This document shows, piece after piece, positions 1-8,790 of a stretch of 64,000 nt of DNA. This stretch comes from Pedobacter deserti. Lineage in GTDB: Bacteria; Bacteroidota; Bacteroidia; Sphingobacteriales; Sphingobacteriaceae. The position numbers and the translations under genes are program-made. Under the pieces are notes generated by a model. The model searched no databases. It was not told the DNA's origin and saw only the letters and a program-made list of their open reading frames with translations. Location of the stretch: contig NZ_JAFMZQ010000001.1 in the NCBI RefSeq assembly GCF_024436415.1, forward strand, positions 2,232,001 through 2,296,000. Direction: 5' to 3'. Within the stretch, counting starts at the first letter, position 1. Each line of letters starts with the position of its first letter.

Positions 1-24
1 ATTATTTTTTCAATTATAACGGGA

Positions 25-1116
25 ATGAAGAACGAGATTGAGTTAGACAGTATTATTGAAGATTATCTGAACAACAGGCTTACACCGGATGAGACTGCTG
101 CGTTTGAGAAATTGCGCAGCAACGATCCGGCTATAGATCATAAAGTTGTTACCCATAAGGCCTTTCTGGACGCATTGAAGGAGTTTGGAGAGGTCGCTGA
201 ATTGAAGCATCGGATGAACTCAGCGCATGATCAGATTGATGTTTCAGCCTTGAGTGCGGCGTTGGGCCCACATCCTTCATTTATAGTTAACCTGTGGCGG
301 AAGAACAAAGCTGCTATAGCGGTGGCTGCTTCGTTTGTTTTGTTAACGATAGTTACTTTATATTCGATTAACCAGAATACGGAACAAATCGGCAAAGTTG
401 AACTGATGAGAAATGAGCTTGGTAAGATTAAAAACTCGCAAAGCAGCCTGATCAGGAAGATCAATTCAAGTTCGCAAAACACGACAAATGAACGTCCGGC
501 TAATTACGGCGGTACAGGTTTTGCCCTTACCGAAACCGGTTTTATCCTCACTAATTTGCATGTGATCGAAGGCGCAGAGGCCATATCAGTTCAGGATAAC
601 CTCGGTAAGTCGTATAAGGTGAGTGTGGTAAGAACAGATTCTCAGTATGATCTGGCTATCCTGAAAATTACCGATACGGCATTTCGCGCATTGCCAAATC
701 TTCCTTACCGTTTAAAAGGCAATACTGTAGGTATGGGTGAGGAGGTTTACACGCTTGGTTTTCCGAAGGATGACTCGGTTTATGGAAGAGGGTATGTAAG
801 TTCGAAAACCGGATATAACGGGGATACAACGCAGTATCAGGTTTCTATTCCCGTGAATCCTGGAAACAGCGGTGGGCCGTTGCTGGATCAGCAGGGCAAT
901 ATTATCGGGGTGATTAGTGCAAAACAGAGCCAGGTTGACGGCGCTACCTTTGCGGTGAAGTCAAGGTATATCCAGGAAGCTTTGAATTCCATTCCGAGCG
1001 ATTCTTTAGGTAACAGCGTGCCGTTCAGTAAAAAGAACTCACTGCAGCACCTGACTAAGGTGAAACAGGTAGAGAAGCTGAAGAACTATGTATTTATGAT
1101 CAAAGTATATAAGTAA
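25..1116 (+). CDS. Membrane-anchored trypsin-like serine protease
   Basis: A 363-residue protein in three parts. Residues 1-90 resemble the helical N-terminus of Bacteroidota anti-sigma-like proteins, one transmembrane helix lies at about 95-115, and a trypsin-like (DegP/HtrA-type) protease domain follows from about 160. The catalytic triad is visible: His179 in TNLHVIEG, Asp209 in QYDLAIL, and Ser282 in GNSGGPL. No PDZ domain follows, so this is not a full DegP. The protease domain should face the periplasm. The substrate is unknown, and a role in envelope stress is inferred only from the family. A hairpin terminator follows the stop, so it is probably the last gene of its unit. The 5' context is cut by the window edge. 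Confidence 0.85.
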   Translation: MKNEIELDSIIEDYLNNRLTPDETAAFEKLRSNDPAIDHKVVTHKAFLDALKEFGEVAELKHRMNSAHDQIDVSALSAALGPHPSFIVNLWRKNKAAIAVAASFVLLTIVTLYSINQNTEQIGKVELMRNELGKIKNSQSSLIRKINSSSQNTTNERPANYGGTGFALTETGFILTNLHVIEGAEAISVQDNLGKSYKVSVVRTDSQYDLAILKITDTAFRALPNLPYRLKGNTVGMGEEVYTLGFPKDDSVYGRGYVSSKTGYNGDTTQYQVSIPVNPGNSGGPLLDQQGNIIGVISAKQSQVDGATFAVKSRYIQEALNSIPSDSLGNSVPFSKKNSLQHLTKVKQVEKLKNYVFMIKVYK

Positions 1117-1140
1117 GATATAAGACCCCAAATCTTCTAT

Positions 1141-1180
1141 AAACCCCGAAACTTTTTTGTAAGTTTTGGGGTTTTATTTT
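1141..1180 (+). terminator. Rho-independent terminator after the protease gene
   Basis: AAACCCCGAAACTT (1141-1154) pairs with AAGTTTTGGGGTTT (1161-1174) with one G-U wobble, and a T-rich tail follows. Confidence 0.85.
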
Positions 1181-1194
1181 ATACGCATTTTAAT

Positions 1195-2136
1195 ATGGAT
1201 TTCGGAAAGCTTGCATCTGCTGAACTCAAGGACGTTGATTTTACATTACCCGCCGATGGAAGGCAGACCTCAAACATACTTTCGTCTGCACCTGCTAAAG
1301 ATCCGGCTTTCTATGTGGGCTGCGCCAAATGGGGCAGGAAGGAGTGGGTAGGCATGATTTATCCACCAAAGACCAAGGAAGCTAATTTTTTAGATGAATA
1401 TGTGAAGCATTTCAACTCAATAGAGTTAAATGCAGTCTTCTACAGTATCCCGAAGCCGGAGCTTATCCGCAAATGGCGCGAAAAAACTGAGCAAAGTGGT
1501 CAGACAGACTTCCTCTTTTTTCCAAAGTTCTCAAGAACGATCAGTCATATCAAGCGGTTAAAAAACGCAGAGGAGGCGACCGACCAGTTTTTGAAGAGTA
1601 TTTATGAGTTTGGCCCTTTTCTTGGTCCCTGCTTTTTGCAACTGGGCGATAATTTCGGTCCTAACAATATGGATGTGCTTCAGGCCTATTTAGAAAGTTT
1701 ACCGTTGGACCTCAGGGTATTTGTAGAGGTAAGGCATCCCGCGTGGTTTGCCGATGCGGATGCGAACAGGCAGTTGTTTGCGATGCTTTCTGATTTAAAA
1801 AAGGGGGCTGCGATTACCGACGCCAGCGGCAGGCGCGATTGTCTTCATATGGAAGTGACAATACCCCAAACCTTTGTCAGGTTTGTGGGCAACGGCAGCG
1901 AACATCAGGAATCCGACTTCCGGCGCATCGACGACTGGGTGCAGCGAATAAAAATATGGATGGAGGGCGGACTAAGCGAGGTTTACTTTTTTCTGCATCA
2001 GCATGATGAGAAGGATACGCCTATCCTGGCCGACTATACGATAAAGCAGTTTAACCTCCACCTGAATGCTAGAATCCCTGAGATCCGCTTCCTGGGTGGT
2101 TCTGATAATTCAGGGCAAAGTAATTTATTTACATAG
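1195..2136 (+). CDS. DUF72 domain protein
   Basis: A 313-residue DUF72 (YecE-like) protein. It shows the family's N-terminal pattern FYVGCAKWGRKEW...IYPP, then YVKHFNSIELNAVFY, FFPKFSRTISH, FLQLGDNFGP and VFVEVRHPAWF. The fold is a TIM barrel and the biochemical role is not established. The chosen ATG lies 14 bases after the upstream terminator tail. An overlapping frame at 1166-1351 is a shadow. The gene looks monocistronic. Confidence 0.85.
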   Translation: MDFGKLASAELKDVDFTLPADGRQTSNILSSAPAKDPAFYVGCAKWGRKEWVGMIYPPKTKEANFLDEYVKHFNSIELNAVFYSIPKPELIRKWREKTEQSGQTDFLFFPKFSRTISHIKRLKNAEEATDQFLKSIYEFGPFLGPCFLQLGDNFGPNNMDVLQAYLESLPLDLRVFVEVRHPAWFADADANRQLFAMLSDLKKGAAITDASGRRDCLHMEVTIPQTFVRFVGNGSEHQESDFRRIDDWVQRIKIWMEGGLSEVYFFLHQHDEKDTPILADYTIKQFNLHLNARIPEIRFLGGSDNSGQSNLFT

Positions 2137-2202
2137 TATACTGGATTTGTAGACTTTTAGTTATTTTGCACAATAGACAATGTTTCACTTAAATATACCA
2201 TT

Positions 2203-2838
2203 ATGAGTTTAAGAATCGGGGACACTGCTCCCAACTTTAAGGCACAAACTTCAATTGGCGAAATTGACTTTTATGAATACCTGGGCGATAGCTGGGGTGT
2301 TTTGTTTTCGCATCCGGCAGATTATACACCGGTATGTACTACTGAACTTGGACGTACTGCTTCATTGAAAGGGGAGTTCGACAAGCGTAATGTAAAGGTA
2401 TTGGCGCTTAGCGTAGATTCGGCGGAGTCTCATAAGGGCTGGATACAGGACATCAATGAAACGCAAAATACCAATGTTGAATTTCCTATTATCGCTGATG
2501 AGGACCGCAAGGTGGCAGACTTGTATGATATGATTCATCCGAATGCGTCTGACACCCTGACGGTACGTTCATTGTTTGTGATTTCGCCTGATAAGAAGGT
2601 TAAATTGACGCTTACTTATCCGGCTTCTACGGGCAGAAATTTTAACGAGGTGCTGCGTGTGATCGATTCGTTGCAACTGACAGCTAACTATAGTGTGGCT
2701 ACGCCGGCCGACTGGGAGGATGGTCAGGATGTGGTTGTAGCCAACAGCATCAAAACCGAAGATATCCCTTCCAGATTTCCTAAGGGGCACAAAGTCATCA
2801 AGCCATATCTAAGGACAACGCCTCAACCAAACAAATAA
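2203..2838 (+). CDS. Peroxiredoxin, 1-Cys (Prx6) type
   Basis: A 211-residue thiol peroxidase that reduces peroxides. The peroxidatic cysteine is Cys45 in the motif PADYTPVCTTE. The length and the C-terminal extension (PADWEDGQDVVV, then KPYLRTTPQP) are those of the Prx6/1-Cys subfamily rather than AhpC. It is cytosolic, with no signal peptide. A DUF6526 gene follows after only 11 bases, so the two are probably co-transcribed. Confidence 0.93.
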   Translation: MSLRIGDTAPNFKAQTSIGEIDFYEYLGDSWGVLFSHPADYTPVCTTELGRTASLKGEFDKRNVKVLALSVDSAESHKGWIQDINETQNTNVEFPIIADEDRKVADLYDMIHPNASDTLTVRSLFVISPDKKVKLTLTYPASTGRNFNEVLRVIDSLQLTANYSVATPADWEDGQDVVVANSIKTEDIPSRFPKGHKVIKPYLRTTPQPNK

Positions 2839-2849
2839 TCTAAAGCACT

Positions 2850-3281
2850 ATGCAGGACTACAAGAACCACATTCGATTCTACGCACCCCACCATTTTGTT
2901 TTTTATCCGGTGATTTTGGGAGCGGTGATTTTTTCAGCCATTCAGGCGGCTTCTGACGAACGGAATCGTTTGCTGTGGGTTCTTGTAGCCATTTGCTTTG
3001 CTGTAATCGGCTGGCTTTCTTTCCTGCTCAGACAGCATTACGCACTGACGCTTCAGAATCGGCTGGTTGTTACGGAAATGCGTTTCCGGTATTATGTTCT
3101 CACACAGCAGCGTTTAGAAGAGCTTGAAGATCGTCTGAGTTTCGGGCAGATTGCGGCTTTACGCTTTGCTTCCGATGCTGAATTAACGGGTTTAGTCGAG
3201 GCCACATTATCTGATAATTTGAGGCCTGACGACATTAAAAGGAGGATTAAAGTTTGGCTTCCAGACCACAATCGTGTGTAG
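2850..3281 (+). CDS. DUF6526 family membrane protein
   Basis: A 143-residue protein beginning with a conserved-looking YKNHIRFYAPHHFVFYPV segment. Two transmembrane helices follow (about residues 14-33 and 42-60), then a soluble, charged C-terminal half. I recognise it as the Bacteroidota family DUF6526, whose function is unknown. It lies 11 bases after the peroxiredoxin gene and probably shares its transcript. Confidence 0.7.
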   Translation: MQDYKNHIRFYAPHHFVFYPVILGAVIFSAIQAASDERNRLLWVLVAICFAVIGWLSFLLRQHYALTLQNRLVVTEMRFRYYVLTQQRLEELEDRLSFGQIAALRFASDAELTGLVEATLSDNLRPDDIKRRIKVWLPDHNRV

Positions 3282-3363
3282 TTTGCTATGTCATTTTAAA
3301 ATCCTTTAATCCCTTTATCAATTTTTATTTCCTTTTTTCAAACAATTTAATTATAATTTAAGT

Positions 3364-3371
3364 TACCTTTG
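3364..3371 (+). promoter_or_regulatory. Bacteroidota -7 element upstream of the cold-shock gene
   Basis: TACCTTTG matches the TAnnTTTG -7 consensus of the Bacteroidota primary sigma factor. It sits 21 bases before the csp start codon in an AT-rich intergenic stretch. The -33 element is weak. Confidence 0.6.
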
Positions 3372-3392
3372 TAAACAATTTAAAATATCATT

Positions 3393-3584
3393 ATGCAAAA
3401 AGGAACAGTAAAATTCTTCAATCAGACAAAAGGCTTCGGTTTCATCGCTCCACTTGACGGCGGACAGGAGATTTTTGTACACGTTACAGGTCTTATCGAC
3501 GAGATTCGCGATAATGACACTGTTAACTACGATGTAGAAGAAGGCCGTAAAGGCTTAAACGCGGTAAATGTAAGAGTAGCTTAA
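3393..3584 (+). CDS. Cold-shock domain protein (CspA family)
   Basis: A 63-residue stand-alone cold-shock domain that binds single-stranded nucleic acid and acts as an RNA chaperone. RNP1 (KGFGFIAP) and RNP2 (EIFVHV) are intact. It has its own TAnnTTTG promoter element and a strong terminator, so it is a single-gene unit. The next gene encodes a basic peptide that resembles the N-terminal extension of longer Bacteroidota cold-shock proteins. Confidence 0.95.
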   Translation: MQKGTVKFFNQTKGFGFIAPLDGGQEIFVHVTGLIDEIRDNDTVNYDVEEGRKGLNAVNVRVA

Positions 3585-3607
3585 GAAGACTATATAAATT
3601 AATCGTG

Positions 3608-3640
3608 AGCATTTCCCAAAACGGGAAATGCTTTTTTATT
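3608..3640 (+). terminator. Rho-independent terminator after csp
   Basis: AGCATTTCCC (3608-3617) pairs perfectly with GGGAAATGCT (3623-3632) across a 5-base loop, followed by a T run. Confidence 0.9.
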
Positions 3641-3683
3641 TTGTAATTACTCATCATAGATGAGCTTAAATCATATTCAGCCT

Positions 3684-3869
3684 ATGGCAAAATCGCAAGC
3701 GAGCTTTATGAAAAAGCAGTTGGAGACCAATAAGAGAAAAAAACAGGAAGACAAAAAGCAGCGGAAAGAGGAACGTAAGAAGAATTCTCCTGGTGGCGGA
3801 TTGGAAAATATGATGGCTTATGTAAACGAGTATGGAGAAATATCATCAACACCCCCCGAAAAGCGTTAA
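3684..3869 (+). CDS. Small basic protein resembling the N-terminal extension of long cold-shock proteins
   Basis: A 61-residue, very Lys/Arg/Glu-rich peptide: MAKSQASFMKKQ, then a charged helix, GGLENMMAYVNEYGEIS and a final STPPEKR. I chose ATG 3684 rather than 3660 because relatives, as I remember them, start with M-A/G-(K/R)-S-Q. The sequence resembles the N-terminal part of long Bacteroidota cold-shock proteins, in which a CSD follows the STPP segment. Here the frame stops after STPPEKR and no CSD follows. The CSD gene lies immediately upstream as a separate unit. The relationship is from memory and untested. Confidence 0.6.
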   Translation: MAKSQASFMKKQLETNKRKKQEDKKQRKEERKKNSPGGGLENMMAYVNEYGEISSTPPEKR

Positions 3870-3875
3870 AATAGT

Positions 3876-4607
3876 ATGATCATTATTTTTTTCTTTGTGG
3901 CCCACTGGTTCACATCTTTGTTTTTTCAAACGTTCTTTCTGCACCGTTATGCATCCCATCGCATGTTTACAACCAGCAGGGCATGGGAACGGGTATTTTA
4001 TATCATGACTCTTGTTTTTCAGGGATCGTCATTTCTTAACCCCCGCGCCTATGCATTGATGCACAGGGAGCATCATGCCTACAGCGACACTGAGCAGGAT
4101 CCTCATTCGCCGCATTTTGTACGCGACGTTTTCCAGTTAATGATGATGACACTGCGTACTTTTAAAGATCATGAGCAACGTTTAAAGGCGCCTGAAGCAC
4201 GGTTTGGCGGACATTACCCCGAGTGGCCGGTTATCGACCGTATCGGCTCTTCCATTGCTTCACGGTTATTTTTTGGTGTGCTTTATACAGTATTTTATAT
4301 CGTTTTTGCTACAGAATGGTGGATGTTCCTGTTGCTTCCTGTACATTATCTAATGGGACCTATTCATGGAGCTATAGTAAACTGGTGCGGACATAAATAT
4401 GGTTACGCAAACTTTGATAATAATGATAAGTCTAAGAATACCTCGCCGTTTGATTTCTTAATGTTGGGGGAGCTTTTTCAGAATAACCATCACAGATATC
4501 CAAATAGTGCAAATTTTGGTAAACGCTGGTTTGAAATAGACCCGGTGTACCCGGTTATGAAAAGCTTGCATTACCTTGGTATAATCAGGCTGCGTAAGGC
4601 CATTTAA
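3876..4607 (+). CDS. Acyl-CoA desaturase / membrane fatty acid desaturase
   Basis: A 243-residue di-iron membrane desaturase of the stearoyl-CoA delta-9 type, which introduces a double bond into acyl chains. The histidine boxes are visible: HRYASH (residues 23-28), HREHH, and QNNHHRYP near the C-terminus, with the extra NWCGHKYG motif. Hydrophobic segments surround these boxes. It is shorter than eukaryotic SCD but normal for Bacteroidota members. It begins 6 bases after the small basic gene, so the two may be co-transcribed. Confidence 0.88.
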   Translation: MIIIFFFVAHWFTSLFFQTFFLHRYASHRMFTTSRAWERVFYIMTLVFQGSSFLNPRAYALMHREHHAYSDTEQDPHSPHFVRDVFQLMMMTLRTFKDHEQRLKAPEARFGGHYPEWPVIDRIGSSIASRLFFGVLYTVFYIVFATEWWMFLLLPVHYLMGPIHGAIVNWCGHKYGYANFDNNDKSKNTSPFDFLMLGELFQNNHHRYPNSANFGKRWFEIDPVYPVMKSLHYLGIIRLRKAI

Positions 4608-4687
4608 ATTTTTTTTCGTCGTGTGTAGCAAAAAGCGAATTAGGAACGTCTAATCAGAAACGATTACTCGAACAAAGCATACACACT

Positions 4688-4933
4688 ATGGAACGTTTTC
4701 AGGCATTAACAAACCAGCAACAAGTTGCAAATCAAGACGCTTCGTCGCCTTTTCTAATTGTCGACAGTGACGATACCCAACGTATTCAATCGCTATCGGT
4801 CATGTTTCCCCGACTTGGAATGATGATTAAAAACAATAGGAATAAAAATCTGGTATTGAACTTCAGGGACGAAAAACAACGGTCATTAATTATTATGGTC
4901 GTTTGTAAGCCGCCTGTAGAAATGGCCAGTTGA
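4688..4933 (+). CDS. Hypothetical protein, 81 aa
   Basis: An unrecognised small protein, Gln/Asn-rich at the N-terminus, with a compact middle (FLIVDSDDTQRIQSL) and a hydrophobic C-terminal strand (SLIIMVVCKP). It has no signal peptide or clear membrane helix. The stop codon lies 5 bases before the lipoprotein ATG, which suggests co-transcription. No function is proposed. Confidence 0.5.
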   Translation: MERFQALTNQQQVANQDASSPFLIVDSDDTQRIQSLSVMFPRLGMMIKNNRNKNLVLNFRDEKQRSLIIMVVCKPPVEMAS

Positions 4934-4938
4934 TATAT

Positions 4939-5241
4939 ATGAGATATTTTTTTGTAGTTCTTACGGTAGTTGCAGCCCTATCCGGGTGTAGCGTTAAGCG
5001 GGCGGGTCAGTCGGCTCACGTTTCATTGGCCGGAACTATTGAAGAGCTGGGCATGACGACCTTTCAGTATGGAACCCATTTATTAAAAACAGGTGACAAG
5101 TCTTATGCGCTTAAAAGTGACAAGGTCGACATAAACAAGTATGTTGGAAAGCCGGTTAGGCTGGAAGGCAAAGTGGTTAATGGCTATCCGGTTGAAAAAG
5201 GTCCACAACTGATTGACGTTAGCAAGATGACTGAGCGATAA
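4939..5241 (+). CDS. Small lipoprotein
   Basis: A 100-residue lipoprotein. From ATG 4939 the product has a short signal peptide ending in the lipobox LSGC, with Cys16 as the predicted lipidation site. A longer TTG start at 4930 is possible but less natural. The mature part (GTIEELGMTTFQYGTHLL, then KYVGKPVRLEGKVVNGYPV) looks like a small OB-fold-like beta domain. It is packed between a hypothetical gene and a pseudouridine synthase gene with 2-5 base gaps. Confidence 0.7.
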   Translation: MRYFFVVLTVVAALSGCSVKRAGQSAHVSLAGTIEELGMTTFQYGTHLLKTGDKSYALKSDKVDINKYVGKPVRLEGKVVNGYPVEKGPQLIDVSKMTER

Positions 5242-5243
5242 AC

Positions 5244-5921
5244 ATGTTGGATATTATTTATCAGGATGATCACCTGATCGCGATCAATAAGCCGCACGGC
5301 TTGTTGGTTCACCGCTCGCCGATTGCAAGCGATGCAAAAGAATTTGCACTGCAAATGTTGCGCGACCAGGTCGGGAGACATGTTTACCCCGCCCATCGGC
5401 TTGACCGGAAGACTGGAGGTGCTTTGTTGTTTGCTTTTGATAAAGAAACTGAGATCGCTATGCAGCAACAATTTATGAATGGCTTGGTGACAAAGAAATA
5501 TCTGGCAGTCCTGCGCGGACACGCGCCGGATCATCAAATTATAGACTATCCGCTTGCAAAGGAAAACGGTACGCTGCAGGATGCGACAACGGTTTTTACG
5601 ACATTGAAGCGTGCGGAATTGCCGGTGCCTTCTGGAAAACACTCAACCTCAAGATATTCATTGGTGGAGGCCACACCCACAACAGGCCGTATGCATCAGT
5701 TGCGGCGCCATTTTGCGCATATCTTTCATCCGATCATCGGGGACCGGCCGCATGGCTGCAACAAACAAAACAAGCTTTTCAAAGAAAAATGGGGTATGAC
5801 CACAATGCTCCTTCACGCGTCAGAGCTTTCATTTACGCACCCGGTAACGGAACATCCGATCATCTTGCGGGCAGGGCTGCGATCAGAGTTTAAGGCAGTG
5901 ATGAATTTGATGGGCTGGTAA
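5244..5921 (+). CDS. truC: RluA-family pseudouridine synthase (TruC-like)
   Basis: A 225-residue RNA pseudouridine synthase. The catalytic motif HRLDRKTGG contains the essential Asp, and the downstream PTTGRMHQLRRHFAHI and HPIIGD segments are typical of the RluA/TruC group. It has no S4 domain and is short, which fits TruC (tRNA U65) better than RluC/D. It starts 2 bases after the lipoprotein stop. The exact target base is inferred from family resemblance only. Confidence 0.8.
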   Translation: MLDIIYQDDHLIAINKPHGLLVHRSPIASDAKEFALQMLRDQVGRHVYPAHRLDRKTGGALLFAFDKETEIAMQQQFMNGLVTKKYLAVLRGHAPDHQIIDYPLAKENGTLQDATTVFTTLKRAELPVPSGKHSTSRYSLVEATPTTGRMHQLRRHFAHIFHPIIGDRPHGCNKQNKLFKEKWGMTTMLLHASELSFTHPVTEHPIILRAGLRSEFKAVMNLMGW

Positions 5922-5941
5922 ATGCCCGGTATCGTATATTT

Positions 5942-5957
5942 TGTTCGATATCGAACA
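5942..5957. promoter_or_regulatory. Perfect 16-bp palindrome, candidate enhancer-binding-protein site
   Basis: TGTTCGATATCGAACA is fully self-complementary. It lies about 80-95 bases upstream of the predicted start of transcription of the efflux operon, the usual distance for an NtrC-family upstream activating site. The same operon encodes an NtrC-family regulator. Confidence 0.6.
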
Positions 5958-6008
5958 CTTCTTATCTGATTAATTATATGTAAGACATTGTTTAATAGGT
6001 CGTTATGA

Positions 6009-6025
6009 TTGGTATCTGGATTGCC
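6009..6025 (+). promoter_or_regulatory. Sigma-54 type promoter of the efflux operon
   Basis: TTGGTATCTGGATTGCC carries the invariant GG (6011-6012), ten bases, then GC (6023-6024). It matches the -24/-12 sigma-54 consensus TTGGCACG-N4-TTGC at most fixed positions. Transcription would start near 6036, 13 bases before the first ATG of the operon. Confidence 0.65.
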
Positions 6026-6048
6026 CCTTATGGGGAAACCAGACAATA

Positions 6049-7296
6049 ATGGATAAACCAATCGAACAATCAGTTCTATTAAAGAAAAAGCGAAGAAAGA
6101 TCGCTGTGATCGTAACAATCGTTCTGGCATTGACAGCTAGCCTGGTCCTGTTGCGAGGCTATATCAAGCCTTCAATTAAGCGCTCCTCTTTCACTACGGC
6201 TATTGCAGAAACCGGAGACATAGAAAATACGCTTGATGCCATGGGCGAGGTCTTGCCCGAGTTTGAAGAGGTATTGGTGAGCCCTATAAATGCTGCCGTG
6301 CGCGAAGTGCAGATGGACGCAGGCATGAAGATACGGTCGGGACAGTCCATTCTCACGCTTGACAAATCCGCTGCTCAAACTGAATATGAAAAGCTAAGTT
6401 TCCAGATCGAGTCAAAAGAAAATGAGATACGCAAGCTAAAGCTGGACCTGGACAAGAGCTTTTATGATATTAACTCGAACAATAAGATCAAGGAACTTCG
6501 AATCAGCAATTTTAAGGATGCAGTATCGAGTGCCCAGCGGTTGTATAAGGCCGGCGGTGGAACAAGAGAGGATATTGAAGCGGCAGAACTGGACCTAAAA
6601 GTTGCCATACTTGAAAAACAGCAACTTGAAAATGAAATTAAAAGCAAGCAGCAGACGATGAAGATCGAGATCAGGGAGGCTGAGATTGCGCTGGCGATTC
6701 ACCGGAGTGATCAATTGGCTTTGAAAAGAAAGCTCGATCTGGCTAATGTGACCGCCACGCGGGACGGCGTAATTACCTGGGTAAATAAGAATATCGGAGC
6801 GAGCGTAAGCGAGGGAGACCCCCTTGCCCGTATTGCCAACCTGAGCAGCTATAAAGTCGCCGGTAGCATATCTGATGCACAGCTCGGTTCCATCAGATTG
6901 AATATGCCCGCCATTATCCGGATTAATCAGCAACAGCTTCGTGGAATTGTGAGCAATATATCGCCCTCGGTGAAGAACGCTATAGTTTCGTTCGACGTAC
7001 AACTGGACGAAAAGAATAGCAAGCTGCTGAGGCCAAATATGAAGGTGGATGTGTTTCTGGTAACCGAAAAGCGAAACGGGGTAGTGCGTGTTGCAAACGG
7101 CGCTGCATTTAAAGGTGCCGACAGTCAGTATGCCTTTGTGCTGTCAAACGGAAGGGCATTACGGCGCGAGATAAAGACCGGTATGAGCAATTTCGATTTT
7201 ATTGAGATTGTTAGCGGTATCAATCCGGGTGAAGAAGTCATTAATTCCGATATGGAAAAGTTTGAATATACCGGGGAAATAACTATACAAGACTAG
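6049..7296 (+). CDS. HlyD/MacA-type periplasmic adaptor of an efflux system
   Basis: A 415-residue membrane fusion protein that links an inner-membrane ABC transporter to an outer-membrane TolC channel. It shows an N-terminal membrane anchor (about residues 24-42), a split lipoyl/barrel-sandwich domain (VREVQMDAGMKIRSGQSIL and ATRDGVITWVNKNIGASVSEGDPL), a long coiled-coil hairpin between them (about 105-225), and C-terminal beta-barrel domains. It is the first gene of a seven-gene operon and is preceded by a sigma-54 promoter. The substrate cannot be read from sequence. Confidence 0.9.
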   Translation: MDKPIEQSVLLKKKRRKIAVIVTIVLALTASLVLLRGYIKPSIKRSSFTTAIAETGDIENTLDAMGEVLPEFEEVLVSPINAAVREVQMDAGMKIRSGQSILTLDKSAAQTEYEKLSFQIESKENEIRKLKLDLDKSFYDINSNNKIKELRISNFKDAVSSAQRLYKAGGGTREDIEAAELDLKVAILEKQQLENEIKSKQQTMKIEIREAEIALAIHRSDQLALKRKLDLANVTATRDGVITWVNKNIGASVSEGDPLARIANLSSYKVAGSISDAQLGSIRLNMPAIIRINQQQLRGIVSNISPSVKNAIVSFDVQLDEKNSKLLRPNMKVDVFLVTEKRNGVVRVANGAAFKGADSQYAFVLSNGRALRREIKTGMSNFDFIEIVSGINPGEEVINSDMEKFEYTGEITIQD

Positions 7297-7300
7297 AGAT

Positions 7301-8779
7301 ATGCGAGCCCTGTTCATCATTTTATTTCTCTCATTGCCCGGCCTGCCTCTTGTGGCGGCAGCCTCATCTACGGTCAACCTGCAGGATGATACGCTCCGGC
7401 TAAGCCTGAGTGAGGCAGTTGCCCGGGCAAAAGCCAATTCCATTGCTGCTAAACAAGCAATTACACAAAAAGAAACCAAATATTGGGAATGGCGGACCTT
7501 TCGGTCAAACTATCAGCCGCAACTGGCGCTGAGCGGCATTCTTCCTGGATATAACAAAACTTATGCACAGGTACTTCAGCCGAATGGAACAATCCTTTTC
7601 CAGCCGATCCGCAACGACAATTCTTCGCTTACGCTTGATTTTACGCAGAGTATCGCGGCTACAGGGGGGACTATATTTGGTACGACAGAGTTGCAGCGGT
7701 TCAGTGATTTTGATCGGAAGACCGTATTGTATAATGGTACGCCGTATGGCATAGGGTATACCCAGCCTTTGCTGCAGTTCAACCGCCTCAAATGGGATAA
7801 GAAAATAGAACCGCTCAAATATCGTGAAAGTCAGCAGGCTTATATTGAATCGCAGGAGGAGATTTCCATGCAGGTAGCCGAGTATTTTTTCGATTTGCTG
7901 CTTGCACAGGAAAACCTGCGCCTGGCTGAGAGCAATTTTGCCAATACAGAAAAGATCCTGAGCATAGCCAATACCAAGTTCGAATTGGGAAAGATTGCAA
8001 GAAATGAGATTTTACAGCTTCAGCTTGAGCGGCTGAACGCTCAGAAGGCCGTGGGCACCGCCAACCGTGATGTAGAGATTGCCACGCTGAATCTGAGAAC
8101 CTATGTAGGGATCGAAGAGGGTGACCGCCTATCGGCGATCATGCCCGGACCGGTAGGAGATATCAGCATTCCCACAGAAAAGGTACTTGCCGAAGCCTAT
8201 GAGAACCGCTCGGATGCCATCGCCTTTGCCAGACGTTTGGCTGAGGCAAAAAGGGATGTTGCAAAAGCGAAGGGTGAGAATGGTCTGAATGCTACATTGA
8301 ACGCCAACCTGGGATATTCCAATGCGGGCAACCGCGTGTTCGATGTATACCGCTCACCAAAAAGTCAGCAATCGGTGGTACTGCAGCTTTCTATACCGAT
8401 GCTCGACTGGGGACGGTCCCGTTCGAGAGCCAAAACCGCCCAGGCAAATGAGCAACTGGTGGTTTATGAGGTTGAGCAGGCGCGGCTGAATTTTAAGCAG
8501 GAAATTATTACACAGGTTACGCTTTTTGATATGATGAAGGAGCAAATGACGCTCACCGCACGTGCTGCGGAAATTGCGCTGGAAAAATACCAGATAGCCA
8601 GCGAGCGATATGTGCTAGGGAATCTCAGCATCACGGATCTCAGTATTGCCTTTCAGGAGAATGACCGCGCTAAACGCGATTATATTGCGGCGCTTAGAAA
8701 TTTTTGGGGCGCATATTACCAGTTGCGGTACCTGTCGCTCTACGACTTTGAAAAAAATGAAAAGATAAGATATGATTAA
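7301..8779 (+). CDS. TolC-family outer-membrane efflux protein
   Basis: A 492-residue outer-membrane factor with a signal peptide ending near AAASS. Two related halves each have long amphipathic helices typical of TolC (for example QVAEYFFDLLLAQENLRLAESNF and QEIITQVTLFDMMKEQMTL). It forms the exit duct for the tripartite pump encoded by the surrounding genes. It starts 4 bases after the adaptor stop. Confidence 0.9.
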   Translation: MRALFIILFLSLPGLPLVAAASSTVNLQDDTLRLSLSEAVARAKANSIAAKQAITQKETKYWEWRTFRSNYQPQLALSGILPGYNKTYAQVLQPNGTILFQPIRNDNSSLTLDFTQSIAATGGTIFGTTELQRFSDFDRKTVLYNGTPYGIGYTQPLLQFNRLKWDKKIEPLKYRESQQAYIESQEEISMQVAEYFFDLLLAQENLRLAESNFANTEKILSIANTKFELGKIARNEILQLQLERLNAQKAVGTANRDVEIATLNLRTYVGIEEGDRLSAIMPGPVGDISIPTEKVLAEAYENRSDAIAFARRLAEAKRDVAKAKGENGLNATLNANLGYSNAGNRVFDVYRSPKSQQSVVLQLSIPMLDWGRSRSRAKTAQANEQLVVYEVEQARLNFKQEIITQVTLFDMMKEQMTLTARAAEIALEKYQIASERYVLGNLSITDLSIAFQENDRAKRDYIAALRNFWGAYYQLRYLSLYDFEKNEKIRYD

Positions 8780-8790
8780 GAACTATTATT

